64,000 nt of DNA from Leucothrix mucor DSM 2157 (GTDB lineage Bacteria > Pseudomonadota > Gammaproteobacteria > Thiotrichales > Thiotrichaceae). Below, one piece after another: positions 38,630 through 47,119 of the stretch. The notes beneath the pieces are model-generated. The model did not search any database and was not told the origin of the DNA. It saw only the letters and a list, made by a program, of their open reading frames with translations. Where the stretch lies: positions 1,178,001 through 1,242,000 of the forward strand of contig NZ_ATTE01000001.1 of the NCBI RefSeq assembly GCF_000419525.1, written 5' to 3'. Positions within the stretch are counted from its first letter, which is position 1, and every line of letters starts with the position of its first letter. A program made the position numbers and the translations under genes.

Positions 38630-38905
38630 ATGGCAACAACCTCCGTAAAATTGAATGATGAATTGGCAGATCGTCTTAAGCATCTGGCAGATCTAAAGCG
38701 CCGGACACCTCATTGGTTAATGGTTGAAGCTATCAATCGTTATATTGATCAAGAAGAAAAGCGTACAGCTTTGTATTCCGATGCAATGGAGTCCTGGCAT
38801 GACTATGAGGAAACGGGTGAGCATGTTACCTGGGATGAAGCCCGAAGTTGGTTGCAAAGCTGGGGTACTGAGGATGAGCAGGAGCCGCCTAAGTGCCATC
38901 AATAA
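38630..38905 (+). CDS. Ribbon-helix-helix antitoxin
   Basis: 91 residues. The N-terminal MATTSVKLNDELADRLKHLADLKRRTPHWLMVEAINRYIDQEE is a CopG/ParD-type ribbon-helix-helix DNA-binding domain. The acidic C-terminal tail (TWDEARSWLQSWGTEDEQE) is the kind that wraps the toxin. It overlaps the ParE-like toxin by 13 nt, the usual type II layout, and should autorepress its own promoter. GAGG precedes the ATG. Confidence 0.88.
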   Translation: MATTSVKLNDELADRLKHLADLKRRTPHWLMVEAINRYIDQEEKRTALYSDAMESWHDYEETGEHVTWDEARSWLQSWGTEDEQEPPKCHQ

Positions 38906-39204
38906 GATTATCAAAACAGGCGAGGGCTGATCTGCTTCGCTTGCGGCTATTTATTGCAGAGAAGAATCCGAGAGCGGCCCAAAGAGCCGCTGACAAAATT
39001 GTATCGGGTATCGACCAGCTTCTTACATTTCCGCTGCTTGGCCGTCCTTGTCCACCTGACTCGATGCCATCGGGGTTTCGGGAGCTGATTGTGGATTTTG
39101 GTAGCGATGGGTACATTATATTGTACCGAGTTGAGTTGGATGAAATTACCATCGTTGCAATGCGTCACCAGAGGGAGTCGGGTTTTGATCTACCTCAGGA
39201 TTGA
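38893..39204 (+). CDS. RelE/ParE-family toxin
   Basis: 103 residues from GTG 38893. The pattern LSKQARADLLRLRLFIAEKNPRAAQRAADKI, FPLLGRP, FRELIVDFGSDGYIILYRVE and IVAMRHQRESGF is typical of ParE-type toxins, most of which poison DNA gyrase. It ends with the usual HQRE motif. Together with the RHH protein it forms an intact type II toxin-antitoxin pair at the left edge of the accessory island. Confidence 0.88.
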   Translation: MPSIRLSKQARADLLRLRLFIAEKNPRAAQRAADKIVSGIDQLLTFPLLGRPCPPDSMPSGFRELIVDFGSDGYIILYRVELDEITIVAMRHQRESGFDLPQD

Positions 39205-39284
39205 TAGACTGGCTTTGTACTAACTCTATAGTTGCTACATTTTTTCATTATGTAGTAACTCTGATGCAGATAAAGGAGAAGCTT

Positions 39285-39545
39285 ATGCAAATGACTAGCA
39301 GAGAATTTAATCAAGACCTGAGCCGCGCTAAGCGAAAAAGCCTGCTTGAGCCCATTATTATTACCGATCGTGGCGCGCCAAAGCACGTACTGATGAGCTA
39401 CGAGGAATACCAATTAATAACTGCTAAAAAACCGCAAAGTGCATACGATTGGCTGTGTAGTTTAGAGCATGCTGATGTGGCTGATATTGATTTAGATATA
39501 CCTGCCAGAAGCACAGCACAACGACCAGAAGTTGAGCTTGATTGA
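39285..39545 (+). CDS. Phd/YefM-type antitoxin
   Basis: 86 residues from ATG 39285, which has AAGGAGAA upstream; a longer reading from 39201 has no ribosome site. MTSREFNQDLSRAKRKSLLEPIIITDRGAPKHVLMSYEEYQLI is the prevent-host-death fold. Its TGATG junction with a PIN-domain toxin remnant shows it was the antitoxin of a VapBC-like pair. Because that toxin is broken, this antitoxin is now an orphan. Confidence 0.85.
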   Translation: MQMTSREFNQDLSRAKRKSLLEPIIITDRGAPKHVLMSYEEYQLITAKKPQSAYDWLCSLEHADVADIDLDIPARSTAQRPEVELD

Positions 39546-39782
39546 TGTACTTACTAGATACCAATGTAATTTCTGAGATCAGAAAAGTCAGACAAAATAA
39601 AGCTGATAAGCGCGTCGTTGCATGGCTCAGTCGTGTGCAAAAAGAATCGCTATATACCAATGCCCGTGGTATTGATGGAGATTGAACGCGGTATATTGCG
39701 TATGGAGCACAAAGACCCGCAGCAAGCGGATCGTTTAAAAAATTGGTATCACGCGCGGCTGGACCCTGTAACAGCCAGTTAG
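39545..39782 (+). pseudogene. VapC-type PIN toxin, frameshifted and truncated
   Basis: MYLLDTNVISEIRK, a PIN start with the first catalytic Asp, reads to a stop at 39685. The rest of the family pattern resumes in another frame: PVVLMEIERGILRMEHKDPQ, then DRLKNWYHARLDP. So one frameshift lies near 39655-39665. The C-terminal half with the remaining acidic residues is missing where the IS256-like remnant begins at about 39770. No functional toxin can be made. Confidence 0.82.
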
Positions 39783-40640
39783 TTAATATGCTTCTCGAGG
39801 CGTTCCTCGAACTCGATCATAAAACGACTCATCGCCTGACGCCAGTTCTGAATCGGCATGGTCCATTTCTTACTGGCGTCTTTGATCGCAAGATAGACCA
39901 TTTTTCTGGCGGCATCATCGTTGGGGAATATTTTGCGTTTCTTAATCGCTTTGCGAATGACGCTGTTAAGTGACTCAATCGCATTGGTCGTGTAAATGGC
40001 TCTGCGGATATCCTCCGGGTAGATAAATAGCGTATTCAGATTCTGCCAATGAGCATGCCATGACTTGGTAATTTGTGGGTACTGGCTGTCCCAGACTTCC
40101 CCAAAGCGATCTAACTCTAACAAAGCTTCATCTTCTGTCGCAGCGCGATAGACACGCTTTAGATCCGCAGTCACCGCCTTGTAGTCTTTCCAGGAAACGT
40201 ATCTCAGCGAGTTGCGCACCATGTGCACGATACAGAGTTGGATCTGGGTCTGCGGGAAGACCGTATTAATGGCATCGGGAAAGCCTTTAAGCCCGTCAAC
40301 ACAGGCGATGAGAATGTCTTCCACTCCGCGTTGCTGCAGTTCGGTGAGGACGCTTAACCAGAACTTGGCGCCTTCATTCTCAGCAATCCACAGGCCCATC
40401 AGTTCTTTCTGACCCTCAAGGTTAATGCCCAATGCGAGGAAAATGGATTTATTGATGACCCGTTTATCCTGGCGGATTTTCACCACCATACAGTCGAGAT
40501 AGACAATCGGGTAAACCGCATCAAGCGGACGAGACTGCCACTCGATCACTTGCTCCATCACGCGGGAAACCAGCGTAGGCGAGATCTCAGCCCCGTACCA
40601 CTCATCGAAGGCATTGACGATATCTCGCGTGCTCATGCCC
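39779..40640 (-). pseudogene. IS256-family transposase, C-terminal two-thirds
   Basis: 285 readable residues beginning MSTRDIVNAFDEWYGAEISP, which is normally about 115 residues into an IS256/Mutator transposase. The DDE region is present: YPIVYLDCMVVKI, LIACVDGLKGFPDAI, and TNAIESLNSVIRKAIKKR. The N-terminal DNA-binding part is absent, so it is a dead remnant. Its 5' side joins an IS66-like fragment at about 40640, and its 3' side abuts the broken vapC. No pair of terminal inverted repeats could be found. Confidence 0.88.
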
Positions 40641-41297
40641 TAACCAGGCATTGGCTTTTCCCTGTGCCTGACTAATCGCACCAATACTGAAATCCAGATG
40701 CCAACACTCAGACAAATACGCTTGTATCTGACGAATGGATAAATGAAATTGCCCACTCAGTTGAACAATGGTACTGACTAAACCCCCATCCATTTGCCCG
40801 CTGGGGACCCAATCCGGCAAGGTGGTCGTCAGCTCGCGCTGACAATTTGCACACTGTCCTGTAAAGAGCTGATGCTCTGTTACGCGATAACGCACTTCGG
40901 GCAAATCAAACACCTGATGACGATACGTGGGCTGAGCGTTTGGCGTCACAACGCCCCCACATTGGCAGCGTGAATGAGGAAAGTAGCGATGGATGGTATC
41001 GACCTGATCTTCCGGTAGCAGAGTACGCTCGTGTTTTTTATGCCCCGGTTGTGCTCCTTTGCTTCGGGATGACTTAGGCCGTTTCTTGCGCTGATGACGT
41101 TGTTCCGGAGAATCCGTTGAGGGGGCTTTAGAACTGTTACGAGAACTTGAGCCGTGCTGTGATTGCAAAGACTCAACGGCTGCTTTTAAGGCCGCTACTT
41201 CTGTTTGCAGAGCTTGATTGATCGCCACCAACTCACGAATGAGCTGTCTGGCCTCATCCAGCGAGGTAACGCTGTCTGCAATCTCACTGAGCTCCAT
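40640..41297 (-). pseudogene. IS66-family transposase, N-terminal fragment
   Basis: Reads about 220 residues from ATG 41297. A leading coiled coil (REELVAINQALQ-like, to ALKAAVESLQSQ), a basic Ser-rich linker (GSSSRNSSKAPSTDSPEQRH), a zinc-finger-like part with CQCGGV and CANC, then QLSGQFHLSIRQIQAYLSEC are the N-terminal IS66 TnpC/DUF6444 layout. The catalytic domain is missing; the frame runs into the IS256-like fragment. TTG 41318 is an alternative start. IS66 accessory genes tnpA and tnpB are not present. Confidence 0.82.
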
Positions 41298-41362
41298 TAA
41301 GTAATCATCCACAGTCAATTGAATGACTGAAAATCTATCACAATCAGGCGTAGAGCGCTAGT

Positions 41363-42520
41363 TTAGGCGTGAACGTGTACCTGCGCACGTTGTACCACCT
41401 GACTGGACTGATCTTTTACTAAAGCACTGAGCAAAGTGTCGTTGAGGCTCTGTCGTACCTCGTGGTTGGGATACCCCAAGGTATAAAAGTAATCGCCGCC
41501 TAGATTCTCGCGGTGTTTTATTGTCAAATAACCGGTTTGAAACAACAAGGCTTCAATCGTCATCTCATCCACATCAAAACTGGATAACATTGAACCGCTG
41601 CTAAACAAACTGTACAGCTTCAGACTGACGATTTGTCGCTGCATGAGTTGTTGAATTAAAAAGGTCGGTGTGCCGGTTTCAAACCAATACGCCCGGAACT
41701 CACGATTTTTGAACAGTTGCAGGATATCGAAGGGGTTATAGACGCCTTCACCCAGCCAGTTATAGCCGTTATACCAGTTGCGTATTTCCTGACGATCTAA
41801 GTCAAAGAGTTCTGCCGCAAACACGGTATCAATATCATGATCGGTGTAGCCACACAGCGTGGCAAAGCCCGGTGCAAGTGTCAGGTCGTAGAGATTGTTC
41901 AACCCCGAAAACAAACTGACTTTCGAGAACTTACTGACACCCGTTAAAAAGCTGAATTTGATATGGGCATCATAGTCTTTAATGGTGCTATAAAAGCCCC
42001 GCAAGAAATCCCGGTTATCGCGGGCAATCTCGGGCTTAGTCAATGCATCTAAAATGGGCTTGTCGTATTCGTCGATGAGGATCACCACCGACTGCTTGGT
42101 CTTGGCGGTCACTTTCTCAATCAAATCCGCAAACCGACTCCCAACATCTTCAAATTGTTGTTTAACAGAAAATGTTGCTTCCAGTGTCGTCAGTTGTTGG
42201 TGTAAGGATTGTTGGAGTGCATTGGTGTCGGCATAGTTCTTACGTCCAAAACTAAAGCGTATGACCGGATATTGAACCGACCAGTCCCATTGATCATGCA
42301 CTGCTAATCCCTGAAAGAGTGCTTCATTGCCTTCAAACAGTTCTTTTAGGGTGTCCAGAAACAGGCTTTTCCCAAAGCGGCGGGGTCGGGAAAGGAAGTA
42401 ATGCGTACCACCCTCAATGAGATTTACTGCGAGCTGTGTTTTGTCCACATAGTAATAGCCTCCTTCACGGATCTTTCGGAAAGTTTGTACACCAATGGGG
42501 AGCTTTTTACGTGGATTCAT
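41363..42520 (-). pseudogene. AAA-ATPase-like protein, truncated, nuclease domain lost
   Basis: About 385 residues from ATG 42520. It is closely similar to the intact 517-residue gene at 51133: KLPIGVQTFRKIREGGYYYVD, Walker A-like SRPRRFGKSLFLDTL, Walker B-like VVILIDEYDKPILDA, GLNNLYDLTL and WFETGTPTFLI. Similarity ends at VVQRAQ, then VHVHA and a stop. The C-terminal DUF1703/PD-(D/E)XK part of the paralogue (about 130 residues) is absent. The IS66-like fragment lies just beyond. It may be a pseudogene or a shortened protein still able to bind nucleotide. Confidence 0.8.
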
Positions 42521-42728
42521 GATGTGCTTGTAAGCGCCTTTGCTGATTGACTCTGGATAAATCAAAGGATAACACAGCTGTGCTCAAGTCGGTCTGTTCA
42601 AGCGCTTAGTACTCTCACAAGAAAATCCATAGCGATTGATAGATTACTGTACTAAACTTTTTGTCATCACAATAATCTCATTGTTGCGAATATTAGTTAA
42701 GTTTTTATGACTATTTCAGGAGTGCATC

Positions 42729-43925
42729 ATGTGCCACAGCGCTTATAGATCATACCGTTTTTCTAAGTATAAACCGTCCTACACTACCTTTCTCGTCACG
42801 TTTTGTTTAATGCTTGCGTTTGCAATGACAACAACCGATGAAGCCAAGGCCAGTGAGTCACTATCAAACTATCCTTCAACAGAGACGCGTGGGGAAACCT
42901 CTCATACACCGCTCGATGCAGCTCTTCAGCGTTCGTTAGCGCTGTTATCTGAAGGCAACAAGCAAACAATCGAGTTACCGGACATCAATAGCAACGTTGC
43001 GTTTATTGCTTATCGACCCGATGGAAAACTCATTGTCATCAAAGACAATAACATTGTGTACTTACTGGACCCTAAGTCGAAAAAAATCATTCACCAAAAG
43101 CGATATCAGCAGGCTATAAACCAATTTGCCGTAAATTCTGATCGTACCTTACTCGCGCTGGGATTGAGTGGCGGAAGTATTCGTCTAATCGATACCGGCT
43201 CATGGAAAGAAACCGCGACCATTCAGAAGCAAGATCACGTGGAGGAGGTCACGGCGCTGGCCTTTAATCACGATTCTAGCATCCTTGCGATTGGGCAAAA
43301 GATGGACTTTTTCCGGTATTACAGGGTAGCGCTCTGGAATACTGCCTCGGGTGAAGCAATCACTACCGCGAGATTAGGCAGTAGGGTCGAGACGATGGCC
43401 TTTCGGAAGGACAGCCGTTTTTTGGCACTTGGCTTAGAAAGGTGGGAGGCAGAGGGTATGTGGGATATGGTGACGCATGGTTCTACCATTGAATTATGGG
43501 ATACCCGCGAGCCAGAGGCCAATCTCAAGAGTGAATACGTCATGACCTTAGGCGTAAAAAAGATCCTTGTGACTCCAGACGGGCAAGATCTGGTCGTGGG
43601 TGTTAGGGGCTTATCTGATAGCGACTTCTCCAGTGAGATTGCCCGGTGGACGCTTAACGGTGAAAATCTCCAGCGAAAGTTGTTAAGCAATGAGTACAAA
43701 GGCCTTATTCGTGATATGCATTACTCTCCGAATAAACAGTTCATCGCTGTGGCCTACAGTGATCAAAACATTCGTCTATTGATAAGCCACACGCTACAAG
43801 AATTGTTCTCGTTTAATATAGGCACTGATATCCGTTCACTTGCTTACAGTCCTGACGGAAATTACATCGCGATTAATGACGAAAAAGGCAGTGTGGCTAT
43901 TTGGGATGTTCCTTCGTTTGATTAG
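42729..43925 (+). CDS. Exported WD40-like beta-propeller protein
   Basis: 398 residues from ATG 42729, with CAGGAG upstream. A hydrophobic stretch (FLVTFCLMLAFAMTTTDEAKA, about 20-40) is a signal peptide or anchor. From about 85 onward there are repeats of WD40 type: VAFIAYRPDGKLIVI, QFAVNSDRTLLALG, ALAFNHDSSILAIG, TMAFRKDSRFLALG, DMHYSPNKQFIAVA, SLAYSPDGNYIAIN, ending VAIWDVP. About seven blades can be traced. Such proteins are binding scaffolds; the partner is unknown. It stands alone in the island with no operon partner. Confidence 0.8.
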   Translation: MCHSAYRSYRFSKYKPSYTTFLVTFCLMLAFAMTTTDEAKASESLSNYPSTETRGETSHTPLDAALQRSLALLSEGNKQTIELPDINSNVAFIAYRPDGKLIVIKDNNIVYLLDPKSKKIIHQKRYQQAINQFAVNSDRTLLALGLSGGSIRLIDTGSWKETATIQKQDHVEEVTALAFNHDSSILAIGQKMDFFRYYRVALWNTASGEAITTARLGSRVETMAFRKDSRFLALGLERWEAEGMWDMVTHGSTIELWDTREPEANLKSEYVMTLGVKKILVTPDGQDLVVGVRGLSDSDFSSEIARWTLNGENLQRKLLSNEYKGLIRDMHYSPNKQFIAVAYSDQNIRLLISHTLQELFSFNIGTDIRSLAYSPDGNYIAINDEKGSVAIWDVPSFD

Positions 43926-44059
43926 TGACGAGGCAGGTCCGCGCCGTTATGATGGGGAAGCCTATTGAAATAAAATCCGGCGCTACTTAAGAATTGAAGC
44001 AGGGCATTTTTACCTGTTTCATGTAAAATCGTAGTTATAACGGTAATTAGGAGATGATC

Positions 44060-44515
44060 ATGGAATGGCAGCAAGTCGTAGAGAATCCTTTTCTAAAAGA
44101 CCTACCCTTCAAAATAGAACTGAATAAGTGGGGGAAAATTCTCATGAGTCCCGCGAGCAATAATCACGGGAACCTTCAGTATGAAGTTGCAAAAAAGCTT
44201 GATAATGGTAAGCAGTCTGGAAAGCTTATTATGGAGTGCTCAATCAAAACACCTGAGGGTGTAAAGGTTGCGGATGTAGCGTGGGCTTCTGATGCATTTA
44301 TAGCAGAGTATGGATTTAAAACGCCTTATAATGTTGCGCCAGAAATCTGTGTAGAGGTCGTTATTCCTTCTAACTCTGATGGGGAAATGCAAGAAAAAAT
44401 CAAACTATACCTTGAGCAAGGCGCTAAAGAAGTATGGTTGTGTGATCAGGATGGCGACCTATCATTCTATTCTTTAGAAGGGAAACTGAATCAGTCTAAA
44501 GAAATTAGTTTATAA
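44060..44515 (+). CDS. Uma2-family (DUF820) putative restriction-endonuclease-fold protein
   Basis: 151 residues from ATG 44060, chosen because AGGAG lies 6 nt upstream; the ATG at 44054 touches it. The pattern KILMSPASNNHGNLQYEVAKKL, VKVADVAWAS, PEICVEVVIPSNS and KIKLYLEQGAKEVWLCDQDG is that of Uma2 proteins with a PD-(D/E)XK core (Asp in VADVAW, Glu in CVEVV). Function of the family is unclear; many are accessory single genes. Its 3' end lies within a 27-bp direct repeat found again at 47015. Confidence 0.82.
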   Translation: MEWQQVVENPFLKDLPFKIELNKWGKILMSPASNNHGNLQYEVAKKLDNGKQSGKLIMECSIKTPEGVKVADVAWASDAFIAEYGFKTPYNVAPEICVEVVIPSNSDGEMQEKIKLYLEQGAKEVWLCDQDGDLSFYSLEGKLNQSKEISL

Positions 44516-44531
44516 AAATCGAGCACTGGTT
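44505..44531 (+). repeat. 27-bp direct repeat, left copy
   Basis: TTAGTTTATAAAAATCGAGC-ACTGGTT overlaps the last codons and stop of the Uma2 gene. A copy with two differences is at 47015-47041 in the same orientation. The 2.5 kb between holds a toxin-antitoxin pair, a methyltransferase and an unknown exported protein. Confidence 0.75.
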
Positions 44532-44566
44532 ATAGGATTGACACAGAATTCTGAACACTACCCTTT

Positions 44567-44965
44567 TTATACCCAATTCTCCAGCTTAAGCCCATTTACT
44601 CGCTCAAACTCTTTCGTGTTATTAGTAACGAGAGTAATGCCGCGACGCTTTGTCTGTCCAGCTATTTGCAAATCATAAGGCCCAATTATTCGTCCTTCTT
44701 TCGCTAGATCTGCACGTATATAGCCAGCAACTAAAGCATCCTGATTATCGAATGTCAGCGTCTCGTAGAGCGAGAAGAAATCAATCGCGGTTTGAGCGTT
44801 GCGCTCCGGAAATTGACTCTTAGCTGCGCCATACATCATTTCAAAAAATGCGATGGAAGATAAGCAAATATCCGTTGGGGGAAGTGCCTCAAGTCGTTGA
44901 ATCACAGATTCAGGCTTTCTTTTAATTAAATAAATACAGATATTGGTATCTAGCAGATATTTCAC
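44567..44965 (-). CDS. vapC: VapC-type PIN-domain ribonuclease toxin
   Basis: 132 residues from GTG 44965. KYLLDTNICIYLIK gives the first acidic residue, SSIAFFEMMYGA the second, GPYDLQIAGQTKRRG the third, and TNNTKEFERVNGLKLENW is the usual end. PIN toxins cut RNA, often the initiator tRNA. The start overlaps the antitoxin stop as GTGA. Unlike the other VapC copy at 39.5 kb, this gene is intact. Confidence 0.9.
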   Translation of the reverse strand: MKYLLDTNICIYLIKRKPESVIQRLEALPPTDICLSSIAFFEMMYGAAKSQFPERNAQTAIDFFSLYETLTFDNQDALVAGYIRADLAKEGRIIGPYDLQIAGQTKRRGITLVTNNTKEFERVNGLKLENWV

Positions 44966-45237
44966 TCGAAGGCGTCCTCACGCTTTTGCTGAGGTGGTTG
45001 CTCGCGTCCATCAGACATAAAGTCGTCGCTGAATCCAGCCAGAATAGCGCGTAACTCCTTTTTCTCATTACGTTTTTCTGACAATTGTACAGGAAATGGC
45101 AAACCGTTTTTTTCCACAATCATGCAAGTGAACATATTGACGGCTTCAGAAAAATTCATGCCGAGACGAGATAAAATTTGCTTTGCTTCATTGAGTGATT
45201 CTTCCTCAATGCGAAGGCTGGTTTGTATTTTTGACAT
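44962..45237 (-). CDS. RelB/DinJ-like antitoxin of the vapC pair
   Basis: 91 residues from ATG 45237 with AAGGAG 8 nt upstream; longer readings lack a ribosome site. MSKIQTSLRIEEESLNEAKQILSRLGMNFSEAVNMFTCMIVEKNGLPF matches the RHH domain of RelB/DinJ antitoxins, which normally pair with RelE/YafQ toxins. Here it is coupled by a 4-nt overlap to a PIN toxin. It should repress its own promoter through the nearby palindrome. Confidence 0.85.
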   Translation of the reverse strand: MSKIQTSLRIEEESLNEAKQILSRLGMNFSEAVNMFTCMIVEKNGLPFPVQLSEKRNEKKELRAILAGFSDDFMSDGREQPPQQKREDAFE

Positions 45238-45562
45238 TGGATCATCTCCTTTTTTTTGTATATTCATAGTATACCATTTGGTATTCAAAATAGAAGATAA
45301 TTGATAATGATGCCTAGGGGTGGCTGTCAGCGCCATTCAGTACGATCTAGCATTGGTCACATCTAATATTAAAGATTTTGACCATACCAATTTATGTGTT
45401 TTTAATCTCTTTGAAGCTTTATGATGTTCCCTATTTTTAAGGCCATATGTTAAGATAAAAAGAGACGAATAGTCTTTAAAATATTCTCTTTAACAATGAG
45501 AGTACCCATCATGAGTGTCCTGAAAAGCTCCAAAGAAGCCGCTTAAACCGAGAGTATTAACG
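45238..45562. promoter_or_regulatory. Divergent promoter region, antitoxin and methyltransferase
   Basis: 325 bp without an assigned gene. ATACCA-TT-TGGTAT (45271-45284) is a 6-bp inverted repeat 33 bp before the antitoxin ATG, a likely autoregulatory operator. At 45511-45546 an 11-codon ORF (MSVLKSSKEAA) with GAGAGTA upstream resembles the start of the methyltransferase gene 52 bp later. The middle (45300-45480) is AT-rich, with nothing else clear. Confidence 0.5.
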
Positions 45563-46336
45563 ATGACTGATGTCAAAACCTCTAAAGACTCTATGAAGAG
45601 CTTCGCTGACATATGGGACCAGCAAGTGCGTCACTTATGGCCAGAATCGTACCCAGAGTCACTATCCAATGAGTTTAAGAAACTCAACGTTAGCAGCATT
45701 TTGGACTGCGCTGGTGGTACAGGCTACCCAGCCATTGAGCTTAAACAGATGGGGTGGGATGTCAGCTATTCAGATGGCTCTGAAGTACTAACTTCACTCT
45801 TCAAGAAGCGTATTGAAGCGAGTGATATAGACATCCCAAACTACCTGTCTCGCTGGGAAAGTCTGACTCAACACATACCAAAAACCTACGATGCACTTAT
45901 GTGTTCAGGCAACTCATTTATCACCATTAACACTTATGATAATGATCTCCCCTTCAATAATATTGAAATAGAGCGAAACATGCAGCAGGCGGTGAATGAG
46001 TTTTATAAAATGCTAAACACCAATGGCGTTTTATATATCGACCTGTTCAACGAAAGTTATGCATTTCCTAAGGAGACTCTTAACGTTAGCTCAAAGAGTG
46101 ATACGCACCAAATAGTAACGACAGTTGACTATGACCCTGTTAAGAACCTTCGTACTAGTCTCACAACAACCACTTCGATTCTCAATGGTTCAGAGGAAAA
46201 GCTGGCGTCTAAATTTATCCCTATTCATTCCAAAGAGTTGATTCGACTTCTCAAAGAGGCTGGCTTTTCAAGGGTAGAGTACGCAGCAACTGATGACGCT
46301 GATTATGTTGACAGCTTTTTTGCATTTAAAGACTAA
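45563..46336 (+). CDS. Class I SAM-dependent methyltransferase
   Basis: 257 residues. The Rossmann motif I is LDCAGGTGYPAIELKQMGWDV (split near 50-70), followed by YSDGSEVLTSLFKKRI and a post-motif YDALMCSGNSFITI, then GVLYIDLFNESYAF. This resembles glycine/sarcosine N-methyltransferase-type enzymes, including the FADIWDQQVRHLWPESYP lead. The substrate cannot be named from sequence. It lies alone in the island between the divergent toxin-antitoxin pair and an unknown exported protein. Confidence 0.8.
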   Translation: MTDVKTSKDSMKSFADIWDQQVRHLWPESYPESLSNEFKKLNVSSILDCAGGTGYPAIELKQMGWDVSYSDGSEVLTSLFKKRIEASDIDIPNYLSRWESLTQHIPKTYDALMCSGNSFITINTYDNDLPFNNIEIERNMQQAVNEFYKMLNTNGVLYIDLFNESYAFPKETLNVSSKSDTHQIVTTVDYDPVKNLRTSLTTTTSILNGSEEKLASKFIPIHSKELIRLLKEAGFSRVEYAATDDADYVDSFFAFKD

Positions 46337-46368
46337 ACACACCTAATATCAATATTAAATGGCGCTAG

Positions 46369-46393
46369 ATGAGCTGCGGTTGAAGTAGCTCAT
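46369..46393. other. Stem-loop upstream of the exported protein gene
   Basis: ATGAGCT (46369-46375) and AGCTCAT (46387-46393) form a 7-bp stem with an 11-nt loop, extended imperfectly by TGGC/GCCA outside. It ends 10 nt before the GAGGAG ribosome site of the gene at 46412. No T-run, so its role is uncertain. Confidence 0.35.
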
Positions 46394-46411
46394 TAGCCAT
46401 CCGAGGAGTCT

Positions 46412-46957
46412 ATGAAAAAGATCGCTTTGTTACTACTTTTAAACCTTGTTATGCAGCCTGCAATGGCTGCAAGTATTTATGGCTTGGAGCTCGCGCCTCA
46501 ATCTAAGCGTGAGAACCATCTGGAACACATGTTTTCCTTATTTGAGCAGTTCTGTTTAGGTCAGCCTTCGCAAGACGTTGCCAGAAAAAATCTTGAGGAT
46601 AGTGGGCGCTTTGAACTGGCGAAAGAGTATGCGGATGTATATGAGGAGCATTATGAAAGTCTAAGCTATGCGGTGAGCCCAGACTCAGATAATTGCACCG
46701 TCGATGTCAAACTAGAATATGAAGAGGGAAGACTTCTATTGTCGGATGAAGATGTGCAGCGTGGTATGAGCCAGTTAGCACAATACCGATTATTCAAGAA
46801 GGAGATAACAACGAGAGCAGGGGATAACGCAAAGCAGGTGCTTATTGCTGAATCTACGTATTACTCGGATAATAAAGAGAAAAATAAAATCGAGCTGGAT
46901 TATCCCTTAGATAATCAAGATTCTTACTTTATGACGCTGGCTTATTTTTACGAGTAA
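46412..46957 (+). CDS. Exported protein of unknown function
   Basis: 181 residues from ATG 46412 (GAGGAG upstream). MKKIALLLLLNLVMQPAMA is a clear signal peptide with cleavage after AMA-A. The mature part is acidic, without transmembrane segments, and contains two cysteines (FCLGQ and NCTVD) that could form a disulfide. I do not recognise a family. It is inside the segment bounded by the 27-bp repeats. Confidence 0.7.
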   Translation: MKKIALLLLLNLVMQPAMAASIYGLELAPQSKRENHLEHMFSLFEQFCLGQPSQDVARKNLEDSGRFELAKEYADVYEEHYESLSYAVSPDSDNCTVDVKLEYEEGRLLLSDEDVQRGMSQLAQYRLFKKEITTRAGDNAKQVLIAESTYYSDNKEKNKIELDYPLDNQDSYFMTLAYFYE

Positions 46958-47014
46958 CCATGATCTTCTACTTACAATTTAACGTCGGTAAGGGCTTCAA
47001 TCTAAGCACCAGCT

Positions 47015-47041
47015 TTAGTTTATAAAAACCGAACACTGGTT
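47015..47041 (+). repeat. 27-bp direct repeat, right copy
   Basis: TTAGTTTATAAAAACCGAAC-ACTGGTT differs from the copy at 44505-44531 at two positions. It lies in non-coding sequence 78 bp before the YitT-like gene. Confidence 0.75.
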
Positions 47042-47119
47042 TAGATATAGTCATACGTTGCCACCGCATCAACATGAGACCATTAGCCCACGTCATTCTA
47101 AGTTAAAGAGAGCAGAGCT

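Noticed and set aside
39201-39284. Longer start for the Phd antitoxin
   Set aside because: AAGGAGAA lies just before ATG 39285, and the upstream residues do not fit the fold.
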